A DNA stretch of 41,139 nt from Campylobacterales bacterium. Lineage in GTDB: Bacteria > Campylobacterota > Campylobacteria > Campylobacterales > JALSKU01. Below the pieces are notes generated by a model that worked only from the letters and a program-made list of their open reading frames with translations, did not search any database and was not told the DNA's origin. The position numbers and the translations under genes are program-made. Position 1 is the stretch's first letter. Each line of letters starts with the position of its first letter. Below, piece after piece: positions 1 to 7,399 of this stretch. The stretch is taken from contig JAMOOV010000109.1 in the NCBI GenBank assembly GCA_027065125.1, positions 1 to 41,139 of the forward strand, in the 5' to 3' direction.

Positions 1-219
1 GTCAAATACGACAATATCACCGACAAAGAGGCGATAGATGCTTTTGTATGGCTTTCTCAAAAAGAGGGTATAATACCGGCTTTTGAAAGTTCACATGCTA
101 TCGCATATCTTAAAAAAATGCCGCAAGAAAAACTACAAAATTCTCTTGTGATAGTCAATTTATCCGGCAGAGGTGATAAAGATATGATTCAGGCAAAAGA
201 TATTTTGCACTTTAACTAA
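1..219 (+). CDS. trpB: Tryptophan synthase beta chain, C-terminal fragment (cut by window edge)
   Basis: The first 72 codons read open in frame 1 to a TAA. The peptide contains [14 protein letters not shown] followed by [12 protein letters not shown], which match the C-terminal part of the TrpB subunit, including the Ser-Gly-Arg-Gly-Asp-Lys-Asp stretch near the pyridoxal phosphate site. TrpB condenses indole with serine to make tryptophan, in a complex with TrpA in the cytoplasm. The N-terminal part lies outside the window, so completeness cannot be judged. The next gene, a DedA-family membrane protein, starts 13 bases downstream, and no trpA follows. trpC and trpD lie elsewhere in this window, so the pathway is not one operon here. 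Confidence 0.93.
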   Translation, partial: VKYDNITDKEAIDAFVWLSQKEGIIPAFESSHAIAYLKKMPQEKLQNSLVIVNLSGRGDKDMIQAKDILHFN

Positions 220-232
220 TTCAAGGATTTTT

Positions 233-796
233 TTGGAACAGTTATTTATAAATTGGCTTATAGAATATGGTTATATTATACTTTTTGTATGGAGTATTAT
301 GGAGGGTGAAACAGGACTTGTTATGGCGGGTGTCTTATCCCATACCGGAGATTTGGATTTGACCACATCCATCATTGTTGCCGGTTTAGGCGGTTTTACC
401 GGAGATCAGATATACTTTTATATAGGCAGATACAATAAAAAGTATATAAACAAGTTATTAAGAAGTCAAAGAAGAAAATTTGCCCTTGCAAATATACTTT
501 TAAACAGATACGGTTGGATGGTTGTTTTTATCCAAAGATATTTATATGGTCTTAGAACTATAATTCCTATGGCGATAGGAACTACCAGATATAGTGCTAA
601 AATGTTTGCAATAGTAAATTTAATAGCAGCTATGATATGGGCAACTATTACGATAATGTTTGCCTATATATTCGGAGAGGAAATTTTGAAAGTTATCCAT
701 ATCGCAAGAGAGTATTGGTATGTTGCCTTACCTCTCGGTATGATTATAGCCGGTGGAGTATGGTACTACTTTCACAAAGTTACTAAAAAAAATTGA
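233..796 (+). CDS. DedA-family (VTT domain) membrane protein
   Basis: This 187-residue protein starts with TTG, preceded by an AAGGA ribosome-binding site at 223-227. It is strongly hydrophobic. The segment EGETGLVMAGVLSH early in the protein and the Gly-Arg then QRYLYGLRTIIPMAIG stretch in the middle fit the DedA/SNARE-associated family, in which an acidic residue near the start and an Arg-containing re-entrant helix are conserved. Family members are inner-membrane proteins implicated in lipid carrier recycling (undecaprenyl phosphate or phosphatidylethanolamine flipping) and in proton-gradient homeostasis. The exact substrate cannot be read from sequence. It sits between trpB and pepA on the same strand with small gaps, so co-transcription is likely. 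Confidence 0.85.
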   Translation: MEQLFINWLIEYGYIILFVWSIMEGETGLVMAGVLSHTGDLDLTTSIIVAGLGGFTGDQIYFYIGRYNKKYINKLLRSQRRKFALANILLNRYGWMVVFIQRYLYGLRTIIPMAIGTTRYSAKMFAIVNLIAAMIWATITIMFAYIFGEEILKVIHIAREYWYVALPLGMIIAGGVWYYFHKVTKKN

Positions 797-809
797 AGGG
801 ATAAAAAAT

Positions 810-2303
810 ATGAAAGAGTTTAGTTTTAAAGTTTATGATGAAAAAATAGATGATGTAAGTGCAGATATTGAAATCATACTTATCATAGATAAAAATATGA
901 ATCACAAGTGGGTTAAAGATAGAGATGTTTTGGAGTATATAGGTTTTAAAGCTGACGAGAATGAAACTGTATTTTTACCTGAATCAAAAAGAGTATATAG
1001 TGCAAGTCCGTCTTTACATAGTGATGATATAAGATTATCTGTCGCCAATGCTTTCAAAAAGATCAAAAAAAGTAAATTTCAGAGTGTAAAGTTGGGCTTA
1101 TATACTGAAAATTGTCCTCCTATAAATGCCAGAGCTATGGCTGAGGGTATTATACTTGGAACTTATCAATTTGATAAATATAAAGATAAAAAAAGAGATT
1201 TCAATATAGAAATAATCAAAATTTCAACAGAAGATTACAATGGCAAAATATATGATAAAAATTCAACACTAAAAGCAATAAATGAGGCTATCATTATATC
1301 TAAAGCAACAAATGAAACAAAAAATATAGTAAATACAACTCCTGCAGATATGACTCCTGAAAAGTTAGCTGAATATGCAAATGAGTTGTCAAAAGAGTTA
1401 AGAGGTGTTGAGTGTTTTATTGGTGATGAAAATTTCTTAAAAAATGAAAAAATGGAGGCATTTCTTGCAGTTGCAAAAGCTAGTTCAAATGCACCGAGGC
1501 TAATACACTTAACATACAAACCAAACAAAAAAGCAACTAAAAAGTTTGTATTTGTTGGCAAAGGATTGACATACGATAGTGGTGGATTGAGCTTAAAACC
1601 AAGCGAATATATGATAACTATGAAGTCAGATAAAAGCGGTGCAGCTGCTGCTATAAATATCATAAGAGCAGTCAGTGAATTAAAACTACCCTATGAAGTT
1701 CATGCCATAATTGGTGCTGCGGAAAATATGATAGGTGGCAATGCTTACAAGCCTGATGATGTTTTAAAAGCAAGAAATGGAAAAACTATTGAGGTTAGAA
1801 ATACAGATGCCGAGGGCAGACTTGTTTTGGCTGATTGTTTAGACTATGCTCAAGATTTAAAACCGGACTATCTTGTTGATCTTGCAACTCTAACCGGTGC
1901 TTGTGTAGTTGCTCTTGGCGAATACACTATAGGTGTCATGGGAAACAGTAGTAAACTTAAAAAATCCATCTTAAAAGCTTCTAAAAAAAGCGGAGAATTG
2001 ACTGCACAATTGCCATTTAATAAATATTTGAAAAAATTGTTAAAAAGTGATATTGCAGATATATCAAACATATCAAGTTCAAGATACGGCGGAGCTATAA
2101 CAGCAGGACTTTTTCTTGATAACTTTATAAAAGATGAATATAAAGATAAATGGCTTCATCTTGATATAGCGGGGCCCGCCTTTTTAGAAAAAAGCTGGGG
2201 GTATAATCAAACCGGAGCAAGCGGAGCTGGAGTTAGACTTTGTATATATTGGCTCAAAGAGTTTGTATATATAGAAAATAGTGTTCATAAAGAGGTAAAA
2301 TAA
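810..2303 (+). CDS. pepA: Leucyl aminopeptidase (M17 family)
   Basis: I place the start at the ATG at 810, behind the GAAGGG site at 794-799. An in-frame ATG at 753 would overlap the DedA gene and has no reason to be preferred. The resulting 497-residue protein has an N-terminal macrodomain-like half and a C-terminal M17 peptidase half. GKGLTYDSGGLSLKP (from about residue 250) carries the metal-binding Lys and Asp, and NTDAEGRL (331-338) is the M17 signature with the catalytic Arg. PepA is a cytoplasmic, hexameric, two-metal aminopeptidase that trims peptides from the N-terminus. Its stop codon overlaps the ychF start by one base (TAATG), which suggests translational coupling. Confidence 0.96.
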   Translation: MKEFSFKVYDEKIDDVSADIEIILIIDKNMNHKWVKDRDVLEYIGFKADENETVFLPESKRVYSASPSLHSDDIRLSVANAFKKIKKSKFQSVKLGLYTENCPPINARAMAEGIILGTYQFDKYKDKKRDFNIEIIKISTEDYNGKIYDKNSTLKAINEAIIISKATNETKNIVNTTPADMTPEKLAEYANELSKELRGVECFIGDENFLKNEKMEAFLAVAKASSNAPRLIHLTYKPNKKATKKFVFVGKGLTYDSGGLSLKPSEYMITMKSDKSGAAAAINIIRAVSELKLPYEVHAIIGAAENMIGGNAYKPDDVLKARNGKTIEVRNTDAEGRLVLADCLDYAQDLKPDYLVDLATLTGACVVALGEYTIGVMGNSSKLKKSILKASKKSGELTAQLPFNKYLKKLLKSDIADISNISSSRYGGAITAGLFLDNFIKDEYKDKWLHLDIAGPAFLEKSWGYNQTGASGAGVRLCIYWLKEFVYIENSVHKEVK

Positions 2304-3403
2304 TGGGAGTAAGTGTAGGAATAGTAGGGCTTCCGAATGTAGGAAAATCAACCACTTTTAATGCTTTAACAAAAGCTCAAAATGCAGAGAGTGCAAACTA
2401 TCCGTTTTGCACTATAGAGCCAAATAAGGCTGTGGTGCCTGTGCCGGATAATAGACTTGAAGAGTTGGCTAAGATTGTAAACCCAAACAAGATCCAATAC
2501 TCAACTATTGATTTTGTAGATATTGCAGGTCTTGTCAAGGGTGCCAGCAAAGGAGAAGGTCTTGGTAATAAATTTTTATCCAATATTAGAGAAGTGGAAG
2601 TTATATTGCATATGGTTAGATGTTTTGATGATGAAAATATAACCCATGTTGAAAACAGTATAAATCCTTTAAGGGATATTGAAATCATAGAGAGTGAACT
2701 TATATTTGCAGATATTGAACAGCTTGAAAAAAAGATTGAAAAATTAAATCGACAAGCCAAATCCGATAAAAATGCCAAAGCACCATTAGAAATAGCAAAA
2801 GAGTTATTGGAACATTTAAATGAAATTAAACCTGTAAGTACATTTGAAAAAAGAGATAACGAAGATTTTATCTCTTTGGATAAAGAGCTTAGGTTTCTAT
2901 CCAATAAAGAGATAATATATGGGGCAAATGTTGACGAAGACTCTTTGCTGGAGGATAACGAGTATGTAAAAGCCGTCAAGAATCATGCCAAAGAAGTTGG
3001 TGCAGAAGTTATCAAACTTTGTGCTAAAATTGAGGAGGAACTTGTAGGACTCGAGGAAGATGAAGCTGAAGAATTTTTAAATGATCTTGGCATTGAAGAA
3101 TCCGGATTGAATAAAATCATTAGGGTTGCATTTGACAAGTTGGGTCTTATCAGTTACTTTACGGCAGGAGTTGTCGAAGTTAGGGCTTGGACAATAGAAA
3201 GAGGCTGGAAAGCTCCCAAAGCTGCCTCTGTGATACATAATGATTTTGAAAAAGGTTTTATCAGAGCAGAAGTTATAAGCTATGAGGATTTTGTTGCTTA
3301 TGGCGGTGAAAACGGAGCGAAAGAGGCTGGAAAAATGAGGCTTGAGGGAAAAGATTATGTTGTGCAAGACGGAGATGTGATGCACTTTAGATTTAATGTA
3401 TAG
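2303..3403 (+). CDS. ychF: Obg-family ribosome-associated ATPase YchF (OLA1 type)
   Basis: This 366-residue protein has GLPNVGKST at residues 9-17 (P-loop) and DIAGLVKGASKGEGLG from residue 73 (switch II, G3). The usual G4 NKxD motif is replaced by the NVDE seen in YchF proteins. That replacement is the known reason the family prefers ATP to GTP. A coiled-coil arm lies in the middle and a TGS domain forms the C-terminus, ending in DGDVMHFRFNV. YchF binds ribosomes and affects translation and stress responses. Length and domain order are normal. It is coupled to pepA by a one-base overlap. Confidence 0.97.
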   Translation: MGVSVGIVGLPNVGKSTTFNALTKAQNAESANYPFCTIEPNKAVVPVPDNRLEELAKIVNPNKIQYSTIDFVDIAGLVKGASKGEGLGNKFLSNIREVEVILHMVRCFDDENITHVENSINPLRDIEIIESELIFADIEQLEKKIEKLNRQAKSDKNAKAPLEIAKELLEHLNEIKPVSTFEKRDNEDFISLDKELRFLSNKEIIYGANVDEDSLLEDNEYVKAVKNHAKEVGAEVIKLCAKIEEELVGLEEDEAEEFLNDLGIEESGLNKIIRVAFDKLGLISYFTAGVVEVRAWTIERGWKAPKAASVIHNDFEKGFIRAEVISYEDFVAYGGENGAKEAGKMRLEGKDYVVQDGDVMHFRFNV

Positions 3404-3413
3404 GGAGAGGGAA

Positions 3414-3923
3414 GTGAATATAAAAAAGATAGCACTATTATCAATGGTGATTGTTGGTGTATTTTTTATCGGTTGTGGCAAAAAAAGCAATTCTAACATC
3501 AAAAAGGTTGTTGTCGGAGAAAAGATAAAAGCTTTTACACTTAAAACTCAACATGACAAACCTATGAGTATAGGCGACAAAACAAAGATGATAATATTTG
3601 TTTTTGCAAAAGGTAGCGGTCATACCGTAAAACAGTTTTTAGATAAGCAGCTTGCTGATTATCTAAGCAAAAGAGATATAGTTTTCGTGGCAGATGTTAG
3701 TCCTATGCCTTCACTTATAAGAAAGTATCTTGCTATGCCTGATCTTAGAAGTAGAAAATATCCCATAATGCTTATATATGATGAAAAATTTGCCGAAAAG
3801 TTCAAAAACGATGAAAAAAGCGATGATATCATGATAGTTTATCTTGATAATTTAACGGTTAAAAAAATAAAGTATATCAAAACTGCCGAAGAGTTGAAGA
3901 AAATCATAGAGTCCATAAAATAA
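3414..3923 (+). CDS. Lipoprotein with a thioredoxin-like fold lacking the CxxC pair
   Basis: I choose the GTG at 3414, behind the purine run GGGAGAGGG at 3403-3411. An ATG at 3396 lies inside ychF and would put charged residues before the signal peptide. The 169-residue product begins with a lipoprotein signal whose lipobox cysteine is residue 21 (FFIGC). No other cysteine is visible. The segment IIFVFAKGSGHTVKQF (about 60-75) resembles the thioredoxin active-site region, with S68-G69-H70-T71 where CGHC would sit. KYPIMLIYD (from about 115) resembles the cis-proline strand. I infer a membrane-anchored, non-redox thioredoxin-fold protein facing the periplasm. Function is unknown. It ends 46 bases from the convergent rsmD. 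Confidence 0.75.
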   Translation: MNIKKIALLSMVIVGVFFIGCGKKSNSNIKKVVVGEKIKAFTLKTQHDKPMSIGDKTKMIIFVFAKGSGHTVKQFLDKQLADYLSKRDIVFVADVSPMPSLIRKYLAMPDLRSRKYPIMLIYDEKFAEKFKNDEKSDDIMIVYLDNLTVKKIKYIKTAEELKKIIESIK

Positions 3924-3969
3924 AGCATTGTCACAATATAAGACCACTACAGCAACAACCTCTATAATA

Positions 3970-4551
3970 TCAATCGGATATTTTATAGTAACTTATAGTG
4001 GTCTTCCCAAACTTTTTACTCTTTGTTTTTTGATATATTCCGATATCATCCGGTACTTTCAAGCCACTCATATGTTCTATGGCAATTAGTTCACAAATAT
4101 CTGCAGGAATCAGCTTGATAAGTCTGTATACCTCTTGATATATCTCATCCATTCCATCTCGTATCTCAAAGGGAGGATCAAAATAAAAATATGTTTTATC
4201 ATATATCTCTTTTAAAAGCTTAGAAAATTCGACAAATGTATCAACATTATATGCTACACAGCTATCACAACCCAAACTCTTTATGTTTTGCAGTAGTATC
4301 TTGTATGCTTTATAATCTTTTTCAAGAAAGTATATCTTCTTAGCTCCTCTACTAAAAGCTTCAAGTCCTACAGAGCCACTACCAGCAAAAGCTTCAACAA
4401 AATTTTTATCGACTATATCAAACTGTATCGTATTAAAAAAAGACTCTTTTATGATCGATTTCGTACTTCTTGTAGTGGACAAAGACGGTAGCAAAAGTTT
4501 TTTTCCTTTGTATTTGCCACTGTTTATAGTCGTATATAATTCACTCTTCAT
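3970..4551 (-). CDS. rsmD: 16S rRNA (guanine966-N2)-methyltransferase
   Basis: This 193-residue protein carries FVEAFAGSGSVGLEAFSRGA at about residues 51-70 (S-adenosylmethionine-binding motif I) and FDPPF at about 124-128 (catalytic N/D-PP-Y/F motif of N-methyltransferases). GKYKGKKLLLP near the N-terminus is the usual RsmD opening. The enzyme methylates G966 of 16S rRNA in the assembled 30S subunit. Length is normal. Its start overlaps the end of the upstream 120-residue gene by 11 bases, so the two are probably translated from one message. Confidence 0.94.
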   Translation of the reverse strand: MKSELYTTINSGKYKGKKLLLPSLSTTRSTKSIIKESFFNTIQFDIVDKNFVEAFAGSGSVGLEAFSRGAKKIYFLEKDYKAYKILLQNIKSLGCDSCVAYNVDTFVEFSKLLKEIYDKTYFYFDPPFEIRDGMDEIYQEVYRLIKLIPADICELIAIEHMSGLKVPDDIGIYQKTKSKKFGKTTISYYKISD

Positions 4552-4903
4552 AAAATTCTCTTATTGTTTTTATCAAATCTTCTCTAAATTTTAAAGTTAA
4601 TTTATCTATCTCTCTTTCAAGTTTCCAAACTTTTTTCTTATCTTTTTTCAATTTTTTATTTTCTCTTTTTTTTACTCTTTTTCTATAAACTTTTTCCAAT
4701 CCTATCAATAGTGACGATTTTGAAAATGGTACAGCTATATCTGCATCTTCAAAAGAACCTATAAGAAACAGGGGTTTATCAATGTCAATCTTTTTATCGC
4801 TCAAGACAATATCTGAATTTTTATATGTCGTTATATTATCTTTTAAAAAAATTTCCAAACTATTTTTTAACAATAATGAATCGCAAATAATTGATATTTT
4901 CAT
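4541..4903 (-). CDS. Small conserved-looking protein of unknown function, upstream of rsmD
   Basis: This 120-residue protein starts with MKISIICDSLLLKNSLEIFL and reads like a small alpha/beta domain (about 1-70). A very basic, Lys/Arg-rich helical segment follows (about 72-110, with runs such as KKDKKKVWKLEREID) and could bind nucleic acid or form a coiled coil. I do not recognise the family. The 11-base overlap with rsmD and the lack of a gap support a real gene co-transcribed with it. It diverges from flaG, and 122 bases separate the two starts. The ribosome-binding site is weak. Possible roles near rRNA modification are only a guess from position. Confidence 0.72.
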   Translation of the reverse strand: MKISIICDSLLLKNSLEIFLKDNITTYKNSDIVLSDKKIDIDKPLFLIGSFEDADIAVPFSKSSLLIGLEKVYRKRVKKRENKKLKKDKKKVWKLEREIDKLTLKFREDLIKTIREFYEE

Positions 4904-4966
4904 CTTTAACCCAATACATTTTTAATCTATTTTGTTATTTTATCTAAAACTTTATAAAATTTACTC

Positions 4967-4993
4967 TAAAGTTTATTTTTTTATTGACGATTT
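4967..4993 (+). promoter_or_regulatory. Sigma-28 (FliA) promoter for flaG-fliD-fliS
   Basis: TAAAGTTT at 4967-4974 is followed by 11 bases and then GACGATTT (4986-4993). This matches the flagellar sigma-28 consensus TAAAGTTT-N11-GCCGATAA at the -35 element exactly, and at the -10 element in its Campylobacter-like CGATWT form. The spacing is exact. The expected transcript start near 5001 would leave a 5' leader of about 25 bases with an AAGGAG site at 5013-5018 ahead of the flaG ATG. The downstream genes are late flagellar genes, so location and sequence agree. Confidence 0.85.
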
Positions 4994-5025
4994 TGTTTAT
5001 AAGAGATTTCATAAGGAGTTAGATT

Positions 5026-5409
5026 ATGGATATATTTAGTGCTACGAGTAAACAAATTGATTCATCACAGAATTATAATGCAGATTATAAAAAAACGATA
5101 CAAACAAGCAAGATACAACAAACAGAATCGAAAGATTCTCCTACAACCAATAGTAAAATAAAAAATAAAAAAGATGAAAAAAAGATTCAAAAAGAGTTAG
5201 ACAATACAGTTAAAAAGTTAAACGATCAAATGGACTCTTTAAATATCAATATAAGATTTGGTTTTAATGACAAAATAGACAGTATGTATGTTAATGTAAC
5301 AGAAAAAAATACAGGTAAACTCATACGAAAAATACCTTCAGAAGAAACTATGAAAATAGCTGAAAAAATGAAAGAAATCATTGGAATGATTTTTGATAAG
5401 AAAGGATAA
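5026..5409 (+). CDS. flaG: Flagellar protein FlaG
   Basis: The 127-residue protein begins with a polar, low-complexity N-terminal half rich in Lys, Ser and Thr. The conserved FlaG domain fills the C-terminal half, with LNINIRFGFNDKIDSMYVNV and GKLIRKIPSEETMKIAEKM. FlaG proteins affect flagellar filament length and usually sit directly before fliD. Here fliD starts 3 bases after the stop. The gene is first behind a sigma-28 promoter at 4967-4993, which predicts expression only after hook completion. Confidence 0.93.
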   Translation: MDIFSATSKQIDSSQNYNADYKKTIQTSKIQQTESKDSPTTNSKIKNKKDEKKIQKELDNTVKKLNDQMDSLNINIRFGFNDKIDSMYVNVTEKNTGKLIRKIPSEETMKIAEKMKEIIGMIFDKKG

Positions 5410-5412
5410 AAA

Positions 5413-6780
5413 ATGTCTGATCTTGGAGGATTAAGTAGCCTTGGACTTGGAAGTGATGGGGCATTAAGTTATGACACTATTGATAAACTTAAAAAAGTTG
5501 ATCAAGATGCTATGATTAAACCGATAGACAATAGAATAGAAACCACTCAAAATAGACAAAAGGCACTTGATAGTTTAACAATGCTTTTAGCTAGTTTTAA
5601 AAGTTCAACAAGTGCTTTATCATACGATAGTTTATACTCTAAAATAAATGTTGATACAACCGGTAATTCAGCTACCGTTACAGCCGAGGATGGAGTAAAA
5701 AGCCAAAATATCAATTTAGATGTAACCAATATAGCTACAAACGATGTAAAAGAATCAAAATCTTTCGATAAAACAAATAGTACTTTTACAAATAGTGCAG
5801 ATACTTTAAAATTTGAACTTGCAGGTGGAAAATCTTTTTCTATAGATGTCGATGAAAATACAACCATTTCTCAACTTGCTGAAGATATTAATAATAACTC
5901 AAACGGTACAATGACAGCAAGTATATTGAATGTTGGAGGCGATAATCCATATAAACTTATTGTCAAATCAACTGATACCGGTGCAGATAATGCCATCACC
6001 ATATCATCAGAAGGTACTGCAGATGACGATCTTGATATGACAACAGTAGGTAATGGTGCCCAAGATGCTAAGTTTACATATAATGGAGTATCCATTACAA
6101 GAAGTTCAAACGATGTGACAGATTTGATCAAAGGTGTTACCATAAAGCTTGTTAATAGTGGAACAACAACCGCAAAAATAGCACAAGATACAGAAAGTAT
6201 AAAAGATGAAATTAACTCTTTCATATCATCATATAACAATTTAATAGATAATTTAAGCTCAAATACAAAATTTGATTCTACAACGGGGAAAGCTGGTGTA
6301 TTTCAAGGTGTTAGTCAAATTAGAGGTATTAAAAGTGAAATAAATAATGGCATTTTTAACTTTAGCGAGGGAGGAAAAACTATAGCTGATTTTGGTATTA
6401 CTTTAAATAGTGCGGGACATTTAGAGCTTGACGAAACAATACTTGATGCTAAACTTCAAAATGATTCAAATGGTGTAAAAGACTTTTTTATGGGTGGCAC
6501 CAAAACAAATCAAGAAGATGGAATGTTTGTCAAATTAAATGACAATTTAGGATCTATTTTTATGAAGAGCAATAGTGAATTAAAGCTCTATAAAAATTAT
6601 CTTGATGCAAGTCTTCAAAATTTAAAAGACCAAAAAGAGACTCAAACAAAGAAACTTGATGCAAAATATGAAATAATGGCAAAGAGATTTGCATCATATG
6701 ATAGTGTCATATCAAATTATAATATTTCATATCAATCTTTGCAAATGCAAATTGATAGTTTAGCAAATACAAAAAAATAA
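5413..6780 (+). CDS. fliD: Flagellar filament cap protein FliD (HAP2)
   Basis: This 455-residue protein starts at an ATG behind AAGGATAAAA. The N-terminus (MSDLGGLSSLGLGSDGALSY, then a helix with IDNRIETTQNRQKALDSL) is the D0/D1 region typical of FliD_N. The middle is Thr/Ser/Asn-rich beta structure with few cysteines or aromatics, as expected of a surface-exposed cap domain. The C-terminal helix (LKDQKETQTKKLDAKYEIM and ISYQSLQMQIDSLANTKK) is the FliD_C region. FliD is secreted by the flagellar type III system and caps the growing filament, helping flagellin fold. It lies between flaG and fliS, its usual partners. Confidence 0.95.
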   Translation: MSDLGGLSSLGLGSDGALSYDTIDKLKKVDQDAMIKPIDNRIETTQNRQKALDSLTMLLASFKSSTSALSYDSLYSKINVDTTGNSATVTAEDGVKSQNINLDVTNIATNDVKESKSFDKTNSTFTNSADTLKFELAGGKSFSIDVDENTTISQLAEDINNNSNGTMTASILNVGGDNPYKLIVKSTDTGADNAITISSEGTADDDLDMTTVGNGAQDAKFTYNGVSITRSSNDVTDLIKGVTIKLVNSGTTTAKIAQDTESIKDEINSFISSYNNLIDNLSSNTKFDSTTGKAGVFQGVSQIRGIKSEINNGIFNFSEGGKTIADFGITLNSAGHLELDETILDAKLQNDSNGVKDFFMGGTKTNQEDGMFVKLNDNLGSIFMKSNSELKLYKNYLDASLQNLKDQKETQTKKLDAKYEIMAKRFASYDSVISNYNISYQSLQMQIDSLANTKK

Positions 6781-6792
6781 GAGGATAAAAAA

Positions 6793-7173
6793 ATGAATTC
6801 AAATCTTGCATATAACGAATATACACAAAACAATATTTCAATAGAGTCTAGAGAAAGACTTATAGAGATGCTGTACGAAGGAATTTTAAGATTTAATTAT
6901 CAAGCTAAAAAAGCGATAAAAAATGAGGATTACGAAAAAAAGTCATATTGGATAAATCGCTCGATAGATATATTTATCGAACTTATTAGCTCATTAAACT
7001 TTGATGGAGGAGATGTCGCCACTTATCTAAGCGGATTATACTTACACCAAATAAAACTTCTCTCTAATGCAAATGCAAAAAATAAAACAGAAGATTTAGA
7101 TGTGGTTAATAAAGTAATCAAAGGATTACTTGAAGCTTGGAGAGAGGTAAATGCAAAGCCAAGTATGGATTGA
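6793..7173 (+). CDS. fliS: Flagellin chaperone FliS
   Basis: This 126-residue all-helical protein begins with the FliS hallmark: NLAYNEYTQNNISIESRER, then LIEMLYEGILRFNYQAKKAI. A later segment, IFIELISSLNFDGGDVATYL, is also typical. FliS binds the C-terminus of flagellin in the cytoplasm, preventing early assembly and delivering it to the export gate. It follows fliD by 12 bases with a GAGGATAAAA ribosome-binding site. The last 23 bases overlap the next small gene in another frame. Confidence 0.95.
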   Translation: MNSNLAYNEYTQNNISIESRERLIEMLYEGILRFNYQAKKAIKNEDYEKKSYWINRSIDIFIELISSLNFDGGDVATYLSGLYLHQIKLLSNANAKNKTEDLDVVNKVIKGLLEAWREVNAKPSMD

Positions 7174-7375
7174 TAATTTAAAGCTTGCCATCATAAATGA
7201 GAATATAGAACAAATAGTAAAATATTCTCAAAAAGTTCCAACTTTTGACAATCTAAACGATGCTCAAACAGCAATGGCACTCATTAAACAAGCTGAAACA
7301 ACGATAAGAAAAGAACAAAAAAAAATAACTCAAGAGATGCAAAAAATCAAAAAAATCAAAAAATATCTTAGATGA
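7151..7375 (+). CDS. Small helical protein encoded after fliS (unknown)
   Basis: This 74-residue frame begins at an ATG inside the fliS 3' end (23-base overlap). The first part (MQSQVWIDNLKLAIINENIE) and IVKYSQKVPTFDNLNDAQTA look like an ordinary helical protein. The C-terminus is very basic (QKKITQEMQKIKKIKKYLR). The position, last in a flaG-fliD-fliS operon, is where some bacteria place fliT, a FliD chaperone, and where Campylobacter has a short hypothetical gene. I see no firm FliT motif, so I leave the function open. The stop codon lies inside the terminator hairpin of the opposite strand, and the Lys codons double as its U-tract. Confidence 0.7.
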   Translation: MQSQVWIDNLKLAIINENIEQIVKYSQKVPTFDNLNDAQTAMALIKQAETTIRKEQKKITQEMQKIKKIKKYLR

Positions 7376-7393
7376 GATTTCTCATCTAAGATA
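7364..7393 (-). terminator. Rho-independent terminator of the ubiD operon (minus strand)
   Basis: Positions 7364-7377 are perfectly complementary to 7380-7393, giving a 13-14 base-pair stem with a 2-4 base loop. Read on the minus strand the hairpin is followed by two long T runs separated by GA (7363 down to about 7341), a good U-tract. On the plus strand the hairpin is followed by ACTCAATCAA, with no U-tract. It therefore best serves the leftward ubiD transcript, although it could also slow plus-strand transcription. It overlaps the end of the 74-residue plus-strand gene. Confidence 0.85.
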
Positions 7394-7399
7394 ACTCAA

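Noticed and set aside
2398-2979. Long open frame on the minus strand inside ychF
   Set aside because: It is antisense to a well-conserved gene, and its Ser/Leu-rich composition is what an antisense frame of A-rich coding DNA gives. It has no ribosome-binding site.
3940-4005. Inverted repeat AAGACCACTA ... TAGTGGTCTT between the lipoprotein gene and rsmD
   Set aside because: The arms are only 10 bases with a 46-base loop and no U-tract, and one arm lies in rsmD coding sequence. It may be chance and is not a convincing terminator.
7341-7363. Period-9 A-rich repeat at the end of the 74-residue gene
   Set aside because: It is explained by Lys/Ile codons and by the U-tract of the leftward terminator.
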